Assembly (NCBI GenBank): GCA_041750975.1
Contig: JBGSYN010000104.1
Location: 1-64,000, forward strand
Source of the DNA: JBGSYN01 sp041750975
Lineage (GTDB): Bacteria; Pseudomonadota; Alphaproteobacteria; Geminicoccales; Geminicoccaceae
Direction: 5' to 3'
DNA length: 64,000 nt
Part shown: positions 34,821 to 43,604 of the stretch, one piece after another
Layout of the letters: the number at the start of each line of letters is the position of its first letter
Position numbering within the stretch: the first letter of the stretch is position 1
Translations under genes and position numbers: made by a program
Notes under the pieces: generated by a model
The model's database searches: none
What the model was told of the DNA's origin: nothing
Seen by the model: the letters and a program-made list of their open reading frames with translations, nothing else

Positions 34821-35096
34821 TCATTCATCGAGATCGAAATGGTCGCGGGCCAGATCGAGCCATTGCTGGTTGGTCGGCCCGATGCTTTCGGGATAGAGGT
34901 AGATTCCGAGAAAACGCAAATCCTCATGGGCCGGCAAGGGCTGGGCATAGCAGTCGGCGTCGGCCAGCGTCGAATAGCAGAAATGCGGCACGGTGCCTTC
35001 GGTCAGCTTCTCGTAACGCGAGCTGCAGCCGCCTGTAAGTGCGAGGAGCACTGCCGCACCCGCTGCCACCCGCAATCGGGCTGTACAAGAACGCAT
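34821..35096 (-). CDS. Small lipoprotein, hypothetical
   Basis: This 91-residue protein has a lipobox LTGGC near residues 20-24, so the mature protein starts at Cys and is about 68 residues. Three other cysteines occur, two of them in CYSTLADADCY. The rest (FLGIYLYPESIGPTN) is not recognised. An upstream in-frame ATG at 35150 would give a non-signal-like start, so 35096 is preferred. It converges with the Fic-like gene and is divergent from the FecR gene. Confidence 0.7.
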   Translation of the reverse strand: MRSCTARLRVAAGAAVLLALTGGCSSRYEKLTEGTVPHFCYSTLADADCYAQPLPAHEDLRFLGIYLYPESIGPTNQQWLDLARDHFDLDE

Positions 35097-35168
35097 GTGT
35101 GAATCCACACTGTTTGTCTGAGAGTCTGAGCGTAGTGCATCGCGCCGCATCTTAAGGATTTGGTAATC

Positions 35169-35855
35169 ATGAAACGTACCGACCGGCGCCGTTTCGTTAA
35201 GAGTCTGCTCTTCATTGCGGCTCTAACATTCATCGCGCCGAAACCTGCGTCGACCCAGGAACCGTCGAGCAGGCGATCCCCGTTGGGTGAAGTAACGGCC
35301 CTGTTGGGTGAAGTAACGGCGCGGCGCGGCGTTGCCGTGGCCGTGCGCGCGGGCGAGCCGGTCCCACTTGCGATCGGCTCTTCGATCATGGTCACCGACC
35401 GGGTCCGCACGGCTGCCGGTGCCAAGCTCGAGATCGCCCTGGTCAGCGGCGGTACCATGGTGATCGGCCCCGACAGCAACGTCTCGATGGAGCGCTTCGA
35501 TGCCGGCCCATTGCCGGCGCCGGTTCAAGGCGTGGTCGATCTTTTGAGCGGCATCGTCCGCCTGGTCCTTAACGAGCTGCCGGCCGGCAGTTCGGTCGAT
35601 GTCCGGACCACCGCTGCGGTCGCCATGGTCCGTGGCACCAAGTTCGTCGTCCAGATCGACCATGAACTGCCGGTACCGACAGCGAGCGTCTTTGTCGCCT
35701 CGGGCACGGTGCAGGTCGAAGGGCGCATCGGTGAGGCGGTTCGACTTCAGGCGGGCGAAGGGGTCGACGTGGCGGAAGGCGAGGCGGCAGGTCCGGTCAA
35801 TCAATGGGGTGCCCAGCGGGTCGCACGCGTCCTCGAGCTTGTCACCATTCGCTAA
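35169..35855 (+). CDS. FecR-domain protein, exported
   Basis: This 228-residue protein has an N-terminal signal (RRRFVKSLLFIAALTFIAP) and a FecR-type domain: VTDRVRTAAGAKLEIALVSGG, then GIVRLVLNELPAGSSVDVRT and VRGTKFVVQ. The FecR fold acts in the periplasm as a sensing or scaffold domain. It is followed 11 bp later by a CHASE2-cyclase, a pairing seen in many proteobacteria. The predicted N-terminus of the mature domain contains a tandem 7-residue repeat (see the repeat entry). Confidence 0.88.
   Translation: MKRTDRRRFVKSLLFIAALTFIAPKPASTQEPSSRRSPLGEVTALLGEVTARRGVAVAVRAGEPVPLAIGSSIMVTDRVRTAAGAKLEIALVSGGTMVIGPDSNVSMERFDAGPLPAPVQGVVDLLSGIVRLVLNELPAGSSVDVRTTAAVAMVRGTKFVVQIDHELPVPTASVFVASGTVQVEGRIGEAVRLQAGEGVDVAEGEAAGPVNQWGAQRVARVLELVTIR
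35282..35320 (+). repeat. Tandem duplication inside the FecR gene
   Basis: An identical 18-bp stretch (GTTGGGTGAAGTAACGGC) occurs at 35282-35299 and 35303-35320, a period of 21 bp. It encodes LGEVTA twice. The identity at wobble positions suggests a recent slippage-type duplication. Confidence 0.85.
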
Positions 35856-35866
35856 TACCCGTCGCC

Positions 35867-37882
35867 ATGCATAACGCGGCACCTCGTCATCCGGCCAAAA
35901 TCGACTGGCGGTGGCGGGTGATCGCGATGAGCGTCGCCTTCATGGCCGGTCTTCTCGGCGTCCTGCTGATGGATCGGATGGGGCCGCTCAGCCAACTCGA
36001 AACAGCGAGCCTCGACTGGCGCTTTCGCCTGCGCGGCCCGCGACCCGCACCGCGCGAGGTCGGCCTGCTGGTGATCGACGAGGCGACGCTCGACGCACTC
36101 GGAGGCTGGCCACTCTCGCGCCAAGCGCTGGCGGAAACGATCGAGCGCCTGCGCGCCGTCGGGGCCAGGGTTGCTGCACTCGACATGGTGCTCGCGGAAG
36201 CGCATCGACTGCCGGACGGCACGCTTGCGGCGGAAGATGCGGCCCTTGCCGACACCATTCGCGAGGCGAAAGGCGTCGTTTTTCCTGTGGCGTTCGGTTT
36301 CCAGCCCGAAATTCTAGGCGATCGCACCACGCCCGAGGAATTGCGCAGCCATGCCTATCGGGTTGTGCTCAGAGGCGAAAATTCACCCGATCCGCCGCTG
36401 GCGAGCCAGGTTCTCCTGCCGGCCAGGGCTTTCCTCGCCGCCATGCCGACGCTCGGCCATGTCAGTCTCGAACTGGCTGGCGACGGCGTCCTTCGCTACG
36501 ACCTGCCGGCGATCCAGTACGAGGACGAGATCTACCCGAGTTTCGGCGTTGCCGCCCTTGGCGCGTTCCTCGGGATCGCCCCTGAAGACATCGTGCTCGA
36601 CCTCAATCGGGGCGTGATGGTCGGCTCACGGCTGGTGCCGTTCGACCGGGACTATCGGCACTACCTGAATTTCTACGGTCCCGAGGGAACCATCCGGCGG
36701 CACAGCCTGATCGATCTTCTGGAGGCCCGCACCCCCCGCGAATTGTTTTCGGGACGCCTCGTGGTGATCGGTGTCGACGCACTGGGGATGGGCGATCGCT
36801 TCCCGACACCCTTCGTCGCCAGTCTTTCGGGTGCCGAATATCTCGCAACCTCCATCGCCAATATGATCGACGGCACATCGCTGCATCGGGGGCCACGACA
36901 AACGGGGCTCGACGTTATGGTGATCGCCCTCTTGGCGGCGCTGACCGCAACGGTCATGGCGCGCGGCCGTCCGGTCATTTCAATCGCCTGGGTGGTAGCG
37001 CTCATCGTGTTCGTCGCCGCCTGGTGCCAAGCGTGGTTCGTCCTTGCCGATTGGTGGGTGTCCTTCGCGTTTCCGGCTCTTGCCATAGTGATCGCGGCGA
37101 CGATCACGCAGCTGACCCATGCCGTGATCGGCTTGCGCCAGACCCGGCTGCTCGAACATGATCGGGCGACACTGGCTCGGCATTTCGCACCCCAGGTCGT
37201 CGATGAGTTATTGCGACGCGATTATCGGGTGCAACTCGATCGCTCGCAAAATGCAGCGGTCGTGTTCTTCGATTTGGTCGGCTTCACCACGCTCTGCGAG
37301 CAGATGCGGCCGGGTGAGGCGATCGCCCTGGTGCGGGGTTTCCACAGGCTCGTCGAAGCCGCGGTATTCCGGCACGGTGGCATGATCGCCAATTTCGCGG
37401 GCGACGGTGTCATGTGTTGTTTCGGTATTCCGGAGGCCCGCGAGGATGCAGCGCTCGACGCCATCCTGGCCGCCCGCGATCTCGTCAGCTCGCTGGAAGA
37501 CTGGCGCGCTCAGCCGGCCTATCGGCGGCACGGTGCGATTGGCGTCGGCGTCGGCGTTCACAGCGGTAATGTGCTGATCGGCAATGTCGGCGGCGAGCAG
37601 CAATTGCAGTATTCAGCGATCGGCGACACGGTCAATACCGCGAGCCGGCTGGAGTCGCTGACCCGCGAACTCGGCACGCCGATCCTGATTTCGGCGCGTG
37701 CCATGGCGGAAGCGCAAGCGTGCCGGCCGAAGTGCGATCTGAACGAGTCCTTCGTCTGCTTGGGTCCGATCATTCTGCGCGGGCGTGACGAGCCGATCAC
37801 CGTTTGGGGGCTGGCATCGACCCTGACATCGACTGCGGCCGAAACCGCGCCGTCGATGCCAGGGCCGATAGCGACGAATTAG
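35867..37882 (+). CDS. CHASE2-domain adenylate/guanylate cyclase
   Basis: This 671-residue membrane sensor has a first helix at about residues 20-36. A CHASE2 extracytoplasmic domain (about 40-330) follows, with VGLLVIDEATLDALGGWP and YRHYLNFYGPEGT. Three helices come next (about 345-430) and then a class III cyclase domain (about 460-640). The cyclase has the metal Asp in FFDLVGFT, FAGDGVMCCFG, and YSAIGDTVNTASRLE with the catalytic Asn and Arg. All key residues look intact, so it should make cAMP (or cGMP). The start at 35867 is preferred over one at 35804 inside the FecR gene. It is coupled to the FecR gene, which suggests envelope sensing. Confidence 0.93.
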   Translation: MHNAAPRHPAKIDWRWRVIAMSVAFMAGLLGVLLMDRMGPLSQLETASLDWRFRLRGPRPAPREVGLLVIDEATLDALGGWPLSRQALAETIERLRAVGARVAALDMVLAEAHRLPDGTLAAEDAALADTIREAKGVVFPVAFGFQPEILGDRTTPEELRSHAYRVVLRGENSPDPPLASQVLLPARAFLAAMPTLGHVSLELAGDGVLRYDLPAIQYEDEIYPSFGVAALGAFLGIAPEDIVLDLNRGVMVGSRLVPFDRDYRHYLNFYGPEGTIRRHSLIDLLEARTPRELFSGRLVVIGVDALGMGDRFPTPFVASLSGAEYLATSIANMIDGTSLHRGPRQTGLDVMVIALLAALTATVMARGRPVISIAWVVALIVFVAAWCQAWFVLADWWVSFAFPALAIVIAATITQLTHAVIGLRQTRLLEHDRATLARHFAPQVVDELLRRDYRVQLDRSQNAAVVFFDLVGFTTLCEQMRPGEAIALVRGFHRLVEAAVFRHGGMIANFAGDGVMCCFGIPEAREDAALDAILAARDLVSSLEDWRAQPAYRRHGAIGVGVGVHSGNVLIGNVGGEQQLQYSAIGDTVNTASRLESLTRELGTPILISARAMAEAQACRPKCDLNESFVCLGPIILRGRDEPITVWGLASTLTSTAAETAPSMPGPIATN

Positions 37883-37886
37883 AGGG

Positions 37887-39065
37887 CTACGCGGCGCGCC
37901 GCGCCTGCGAGACCCTGGCCTCGATCTCCTGCCAGCAGGACAGTGCCTTGCTGTCGGGGATTTCGATATCACGCATGGTGATGAGCTGGCCGGGCTCGAT
38001 GCTGTGCTTGAAGCGGATGTTCTCCGCCAAGCCGATCGGCAGATGGCCGGGGTGATCGGCGATGCGGACACAGATGCCGCGCACGTCGAAGCTGCCGCAG
38101 CCCCGTTTGATCCGGGTACCCGCCTTGATCTTGCGTTTGGCCACCGTGGCGATGCCGATTTCGGGCACGGCCCCGTTGTCAAGCAGGATGCCGCCACCAC
38201 GGGTCATCCGCTCGAGGGTACGGAAGACTTCGAGATGGACGAAAATATTGTTGCGGATCAGCGTGTAATAGGGTCCGTCACCGAGCTTCAGATAGCGCAA
38301 TGCATCCTTCTGCTCTTCGTTGTGACGCGCGATCACGAACACGCCGTGCGGCAGTTTGCGTGACAACACGTAATCGGTGATCGGACGGCCCTGCGCCTTG
38401 GCGGCGTCGCCAAGGATCGTCGCTGCCTCCGCGAGGTCATCGGTTTCCGGCCCGATCAGCTCATCCCTGGCGATGCCGGCGCCGAAATAATTGCCGACCA
38501 ACGCCTGCTCGAACTGCATCTTGGTGCCGTCGGTAAATGACGTCACCATCGGCATGCTGATACCCTGCTTGCCGGCCCAGAACTTCATGTCCTGGGGTGA
38601 GGGGGTGCGATTGAGAAAGCCCTTCATGTTGCCGAGCACGAGGGGCTCGAAGCCCATGGCTTCGGCTTCCTCGACCAGCGAGGCCTGACAACCCGGCTGG
38701 TCGCCGTCGGCCTCGGTGAGATAGCCGCGTCCGACGAACCATGAGCCGGTCGTGACATGGAATTCGGGGTTCAGGGTCACCACCTTGCGCCCGGCCTCGA
38801 GAGCTTTGGCGACGGTTTCGGTGGCGAAATGGACATCGCCCGTGCATTCGAAAACGATGTCGCTATGGGCGACGACCTCGTCGATGTCGTTGGTGAGAAC
38901 GCCCTCGATCGGAAAATCGACACGGCCCACCGGCCGCCTCGTCAACACCTTGGAGAGGGTGTATTCGGGCCGATGGACGACCTCCATGCAGAAATGGCGC
39001 GCGACGAAGCCGGTGCCGACGACGCCGATCCGATGAACAGGTTTGGCATTCCGAGACGTAACCAT
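37887..39065 (-). CDS. SAF-domain NAD(P)-dependent oxidoreductase, homoserine dehydrogenase-like
   Basis: The 392-residue product has an N-terminal Rossmann fold (GVVGTGFVARHF, about residues 13-24). An acidic region (DIVFECTGDVHFATET) follows, with PEFHVTTGSW after it. The C-terminal part has GIATVAKRKIKAGTRIKRG and HSIEPGQLITMRDIEI, which read as a SAF (antifreeze-like) domain. This combination occurs in homoserine dehydrogenase-like enzymes of unsettled substrate. The ATG at 39065 has AAGGGGC upstream and is preferred over 39095. It converges on the cyclase gene with 4 bp between the stops. Confidence 0.85.
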   Translation of the reverse strand: MVTSRNAKPVHRIGVVGTGFVARHFCMEVVHRPEYTLSKVLTRRPVGRVDFPIEGVLTNDIDEVVAHSDIVFECTGDVHFATETVAKALEAGRKVVTLNPEFHVTTGSWFVGRGYLTEADGDQPGCQASLVEEAEAMGFEPLVLGNMKGFLNRTPSPQDMKFWAGKQGISMPMVTSFTDGTKMQFEQALVGNYFGAGIARDELIGPETDDLAEAATILGDAAKAQGRPITDYVLSRKLPHGVFVIARHNEEQKDALRYLKLGDGPYYTLIRNNIFVHLEVFRTLERMTRGGGILLDNGAVPEIGIATVAKRKIKAGTRIKRGCGSFDVRGICVRIADHPGHLPIGLAENIRFKHSIEPGQLITMRDIEIPDSKALSCWQEIEARVSQARRAA

Positions 39066-39260
39066 GCGTTGCCCCTTGGCTGCGCAGCTCATCAATCAAA
39101 GCTGCAACTCTAGCGTTGAAACTCAGCGCAAAAACTAACCAAGGAGGTGAGCGAAAATCGTTAATGCTGCGAACAAACGGATGGTTTCGCGGAACGGAAG
39201 CGCCTGATACGTAGCGTTGTATGAACCGGGCCTCTGGGCTCGAACAAGAGGGAGAGATTG

Positions 39261-39809
39261 ATGCGAGGCGTTGTTTCCGGTCGACGGTTCGGGTTTGCCG
39301 CTGGGATCATGCTGGCGCTACAGGGGTGTGCATCCGATCCAACCCTCGATGTTTCGTCACGCCCGGACGTGCAGCACGCCCGCACCCAGCTCGAGCAGGC
39401 GATGTCGGCGGGGCCGGTATGGCTGGAAAGCAACCAGCCGCCGGCGCCGCTCGAGGCGAGCGAACTCGGCCAGCTGGCGTCGAGCGGGATCCCGGCCTTG
39501 AACGTGCCGTTCACGACGCAGCGGGAGGAGGCCGGCGACCCGAGCTATCGCCTGGTCCTGTTATTCATCGACAAGGACGCGCTCGTCGACATCGAGCCTT
39601 GCAACGCGCCGCTTTCGGAGCCGACGCCCGAGCTTGAATTCCTCGGCTTGGCGGCTGCATTCTGCGAGGGCACGACGAGGATTGCCGAGGTCGCGGGCCC
39701 GAGCGGCGGGGCTACGGCCGAGGATGCAAGGCGGCTGGTGTGGCGGGCGACCTCACAACTCTTTCCCGATGACTGGAACCGGACCTACGGCCTGAGGCGG
39801 GTTTTCTGA
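39261..39809 (+). CDS. Hypothetical lipoprotein
   Basis: This 182-residue protein has a signal with lipobox ALQGC near residues 19-23. The mature part has a segment resembling a compact alpha/beta fold (SYRLVLLFIDKDALVDIEPC) and two further cysteines, but no family is recognised. GAGGGAGAG before the ATG at 39261 is a strong ribosome site. It converges with meaB: the stops touch at 39809 and 39810. Confidence 0.65.
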   Translation: MRGVVSGRRFGFAAGIMLALQGCASDPTLDVSSRPDVQHARTQLEQAMSAGPVWLESNQPPAPLEASELGQLASSGIPALNVPFTTQREEAGDPSYRLVLLFIDKDALVDIEPCNAPLSEPTPELEFLGLAAAFCEGTTRIAEVAGPSGGATAEDARRLVWRATSQLFPDDWNRTYGLRRVF

Positions 39810-40790
39810 TCAGGTTTTCGAGAAGCAGGACCTGACCACGTCCAGGGCCGCGGCCTCCGGTGCAACGCGTCCATCCGCGACGGCGGCTCGATTCGAGGCA
39901 ACCCGTTCCTGCAGCTCGGCATTCTGCATCAGCATGTCGCGCATGGACCGTTCCAGCGCTGCCTCGAACCCCCGCAGACGCTGATCGCGCCGGCGCGCCT
40001 CGAAGGCCCCGCTTTGGCGATTGCGCTCGCGAAATAGCTCGCAGGCATGCCAAAGCTCGGACAAACCTTCGTTCTCCAGCGCACTCACCAGATGCACCCA
40101 TGGCGAGGCATCGGCCGGCTTCGCCAGGAGCCGCAGCGCCGAGCTCAGTACCCGCGCCGCCTCTTGGGCCGACGCCAGATTGCTGCCGTCGGCCTTGGTC
40201 ACGACCAGAAGATCCGCGACCTCGAGGATACCCTTTTTGATGCCCTGAAACTCGTCGCCGGCGCCCGGCTGCATGAGCAACAGAAAGAGGTCGACCAGAT
40301 CGGCGACCAGCGTTTCGGATTGTCCGACCCCGACCGTCTCGACGATGACGACATCATATCCAGCCGCCTCCATCAGGGTGATGGCCTCGCGGGTGGTCCG
40401 GGCGATGCCGCCAAGCTCGCCTTTCGAGGGCGTGGGGCGGATATAGGCGTGGGGATCGCTCGCGAGCCGCGGCATCCGGGTCTTGTCGGCAAGGATCGAG
40501 CCGCCGGTCTTGCCGCTGCTGGGATCGACCGCGAGGACGGCAAGGCGATGGTCCTGACCCGTCAAGAGCGTGCCAAAAGCATCGAGAAACGTACTCTTGC
40601 CGACCCCGGGCGTGCCGCTGACACCGATCCGAAAGGCGCTTCCGGAAAAGGGGCGCAGCCGTTCGAGCAGGAGCGCCGATTGCTCGCGGTGGTCGATGCG
40701 GCCGGATTCGATCAGCGTGACGGCGCGGGCGAGGCTCGATCGATTGCCGGCGCAAACCTCATCCGCGAGGCGTTCGATCCGATCCGTCAC
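39810..40790 (-). CDS. meaB: Methylmalonyl-CoA mutase chaperone GTPase MeaB
   Basis: This 326-residue G3E-family GTPase assists cofactor loading and protection of methylmalonyl-CoA mutase. The P-loop is GTPGVGKST, followed by DPSSGKTGGSILADKTRM, VETVGVGQSE and a VTKADGSN guanine-recognition motif. The start is a GTG at 40790 that overlaps the mutase stop by 4 bp (GTGA), so translation is coupled. The C-terminal part (residues 265-326) is the dimerisation extension typical of MeaB. Confidence 0.95.
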   Translation of the reverse strand: MTDRIERLADEVCAGNRSSLARAVTLIESGRIDHREQSALLLERLRPFSGSAFRIGVSGTPGVGKSTFLDAFGTLLTGQDHRLAVLAVDPSSGKTGGSILADKTRMPRLASDPHAYIRPTPSKGELGGIARTTREAITLMEAAGYDVVIVETVGVGQSETLVADLVDLFLLLMQPGAGDEFQGIKKGILEVADLLVVTKADGSNLASAQEAARVLSSALRLLAKPADASPWVHLVSALENEGLSELWHACELFRERNRQSGAFEARRRDQRLRGFEAALERSMRDMLMQNAELQERVASNRAAVADGRVAPEAAALDVVRSCFSKT

Positions 40791-43579
40791 GGCGCCTCGG
40801 GTTCGAGATAGCCGAATTTTCGCGCGAGCTGGCGCAGGAGATCGAGGGCCGCCTCGGCGATCACCGTGCCGGGGCCGAATACGGCGGCAACGCCCGCAGC
40901 TTCGAGCTCCGGGATATCCCCGCGCGGCACCACGCCGCCGATGACGATCATGATGTGGCCGCCATCCCGGGCCCCGAGTTCGGTCTTGAGTTCCGGCACC
41001 AGCGTCAGGTGACTGCCGGCGAGCGTGCTGACCCCGACGATGTGAACGTCATTGTCCACGGCCTGTTGTGCCACCTCGCCCGGGGTCTGGAACAGCGGGC
41101 CGATATCGACGTCGAAGCCGAGATCGGCGAAGGCCGTGGCGATCACTTTCTGGCCGCGGTCATGCCCGTCCTGTCCCATCTTGGCAATCAGGATCCTGGG
41201 CCTGCGCCCGTCCTGCTCTTCGAACCGGGAAGTAGCGGCGCGAACCGCCTGCAGCGACTTCAAGCCCATGGCCTCCTGTGCATAGACGCCCGAAATGGCG
41301 CGTGTCTCGGCCCGATGACGCCCCCAGATCCGTTCGAGTGCGGTCGTCATTTCGCCGACCGTGGCGCCGGCGCGTGCCGTCTCGATCGAGCCTGCCAGAA
41401 GATTGCCTTGACCGGAGGCGGCGATCCCGCCCAGTGCTTCGAGAGCGCTTTGCACCTTGGCCTCGTCCCGCTCTTGCCTGAGCGTCTCGAGTTTGGCGCA
41501 TTGCCGCGCGCGCACGGCGCGGTTGTCGATTTTCAACACCTCGATGTCGTCGACATCCTCCGCGACGAAGGCATTGACGCCGACGATGAGCTGTTGCCCG
41601 CTGTCGATCCGCGCCTGGGTTCGTGCCGCCGCTTCCTCGATCCGAAGCTTGGGCAATCCCCGCCCGATCGCGCGCGCCATTCCGCCCAGCGCCTCGACCT
41701 CGGCGATATGGGTCTTTGCCTGGTCGATCAGCTCACGCGTGCGCCGTTCCAATTCGACCGAGCCGCCCCAGGGATCGATGGTCCAGCAGGTATCGGTCTC
41801 GTGGGCCAGGATGAGCTGCGTGTTGCGGGCGATCCTGGCACTGAAATCGCTCGGCAGGGCCAGCGCCTCATCCAGCGCGTTGGTATGGAGCGACTGGGTC
41901 TGACCTTGGGTCGCCGCCATTGCCTCGATCGTCGTTCGGATCACATTGTTGAAGACGTCGCTGGCGGCGAGCGACCAGCCGGACGTCTGGCTATGCGCCC
42001 TGAGCGCCAGCGATTTCCGGTTTTTGGGCTCGAATTGTGCGACGAGTTCAGCCCATAGCGCCCGCGCCGCGCGAAGCTTGGCGATCTCGGCAAGGTAGTC
42101 CATGCCGATGCCCCAGAAGAAGCTGAGCCGCGGCGCGAAACTGTCGATGTCGAGGCCGGCCTTGAGGCCGGTCCGGACATATTCGATGCCGTCCGCGAGC
42201 GTGTAGGCCAGCTCGAGATCGGGCGTCGCCCCGGCTTCCTGCATGTGATAGCCGGAAATGCTGATCGAGTTGAAGCGCGGCATCCGCGACGCGGTGAAGG
42301 CCATGATGTCCGCAACGATGCGCATCGAAGGTTCGGGCGCAAATATATAGGTGTTGCGGACCATGTATTCCTTGAGAATGTCGTTCTGGATCGTCCCGCT
42401 CAGTTTTTCAGGGGCGACCCCCTGCTCTTCGGCGGCGACGATGAAGAGGGCCAGCACCGGTAGGACGGCGCCGTTCATGGTCATCGAGACGCTGACCTGA
42501 TCGAGCGGGATGCCGTCGAACAAAGTGCGCATGTCGAGGATCGAATCGATGGCCACCCCGGCCATGCCGACATCGCCCGCGACCCTCGGATGATCGCTGT
42601 CATAGCCCCGGTGCGTGGCCAGATCGAAGGCGATCGAAAGGCCCTTCTGCCCGGCCGCGAGGTTGCGCCGATAGAACGCGTTGCTTTCCTCGGCCGTCGA
42701 GAAGCCCGCATATTGGCGGATGGTCCAGGGCTGGGTCGTGTACATCGTCGGATAGGGACCGCGCAGATAAGGCTGCAGGCCCGGATAGGTCTCGTCGTGA
42801 CCTTGATCCCTGACGGTGCCGGGCCCGACAAGCTCATCGAATGTCTCGGTCCCGACTGTAATGCCGTCGGCGGCCTCGAACTGCTGCACGAGTTCCCAGG
42901 CGCGCCGGGCCATCTCGAGCGTCAGGCTTTCGACGAAGCCGCTGCCACGAAGCGGGTCGGCCACCCCGGAAAGATGCGTTTCGTGCAGCAATACCAGCTG
43001 GATGTTGCGGGCAAGCCGTTTCGAGCGGCCGGTCGGTCCGCCGGCTGGAAGGTCATGCGGCAGAACCTCGATCGTGTCGGCGCCGCCCAGTACTGCGGCG
43101 CAGGCGGAAATGGTGTTGCGGATCAAATTGCTCTCGACATCGTCCTCCGTGAGGGAGCGTCTGCCGGTCGCTGCGACCAGACTAATTCGCCCGGTCCGGC
43201 CGAGCTTGCCGTCGATGCTGTGGAGCAGGAGCCGAGCCGCGCGCAGCTTGGCAACGGATGAGAAAAGGTAGGTGTCGACGGCGATGCGGACCGCCCGCGC
43301 ACTACTCTCATCGCGCAGATAGCCCGCAATGATGCCGGCAAGTTCCTGAACAGGGGTGGCGCCGGCTTCGTGCAGCGCCATTCCGTCCGTGGCGACATCG
43401 TTGCGTTCCGCTCCGTCCGTAGGGGAAATTCCCCGATAGAGGCGGTCGGCGGCCGGATAGAGCCGCCGTATAGCGATGCCGTCGGGGGTCAGGTGCGAGG
43501 GGTCGAGCGGTTTGTCGTGCCGCGCGCAGATTTCAGCCGCCACAGACCGCCATTGCTCGAATTCCGTTCCGGACGCCAT
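40787..43579 (-). CDS. Methylmalonyl-CoA mutase with an N-terminal small-subunit-like segment
   Basis: This protein converts (R)-methylmalonyl-CoA to succinyl-CoA using adenosylcobalamin. The 930-residue product contains a full large subunit from about residue 266. It shows YLRGPYPTMYTTQPWTIRQYAG, the barrel motifs TRMxM-type SVSMTMNGAV and GYHMQEAGA, and the B12 motif in MGQDGHDRG (about 802). Residues 70-235 resemble the last part of the small-subunit barrel: HEAGATPVQELAG, LGGADTIEVLPHD and ARNIQLVLLHETH. The last of these is repeated later as ARNTQLILAHETD. Residues 1-50 look like a mutase N-terminus (LTPDGIAIRRLYPAAD). About 130 residues of a normal small subunit are missing. The start at 43579 is uncertain; the frame is open to 43648. 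Confidence 0.88.
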   Translation of the reverse strand: MASGTEFEQWRSVAAEICARHDKPLDPSHLTPDGIAIRRLYPAADRLYRGISPTDGAERNDVATDGMALHEAGATPVQELAGIIAGYLRDESSARAVRIAVDTYLFSSVAKLRAARLLLHSIDGKLGRTGRISLVAATGRRSLTEDDVESNLIRNTISACAAVLGGADTIEVLPHDLPAGGPTGRSKRLARNIQLVLLHETHLSGVADPLRGSGFVESLTLEMARRAWELVQQFEAADGITVGTETFDELVGPGTVRDQGHDETYPGLQPYLRGPYPTMYTTQPWTIRQYAGFSTAEESNAFYRRNLAAGQKGLSIAFDLATHRGYDSDHPRVAGDVGMAGVAIDSILDMRTLFDGIPLDQVSVSMTMNGAVLPVLALFIVAAEEQGVAPEKLSGTIQNDILKEYMVRNTYIFAPEPSMRIVADIMAFTASRMPRFNSISISGYHMQEAGATPDLELAYTLADGIEYVRTGLKAGLDIDSFAPRLSFFWGIGMDYLAEIAKLRAARALWAELVAQFEPKNRKSLALRAHSQTSGWSLAASDVFNNVIRTTIEAMAATQGQTQSLHTNALDEALALPSDFSARIARNTQLILAHETDTCWTIDPWGGSVELERRTRELIDQAKTHIAEVEALGGMARAIGRGLPKLRIEEAAARTQARIDSGQQLIVGVNAFVAEDVDDIEVLKIDNRAVRARQCAKLETLRQERDEAKVQSALEALGGIAASGQGNLLAGSIETARAGATVGEMTTALERIWGRHRAETRAISGVYAQEAMGLKSLQAVRAATSRFEEQDGRRPRILIAKMGQDGHDRGQKVIATAFADLGFDVDIGPLFQTPGEVAQQAVDNDVHIVGVSTLAGSHLTLVPELKTELGARDGGHIMIVIGGVVPRGDIPELEAAGVAAVFGPGTVIAEAALDLLRQLARKFGYLEPEAP

Positions 43580-43604
43580 TGCATGCCAGGGCCGGGAAAC
43601 CGGC

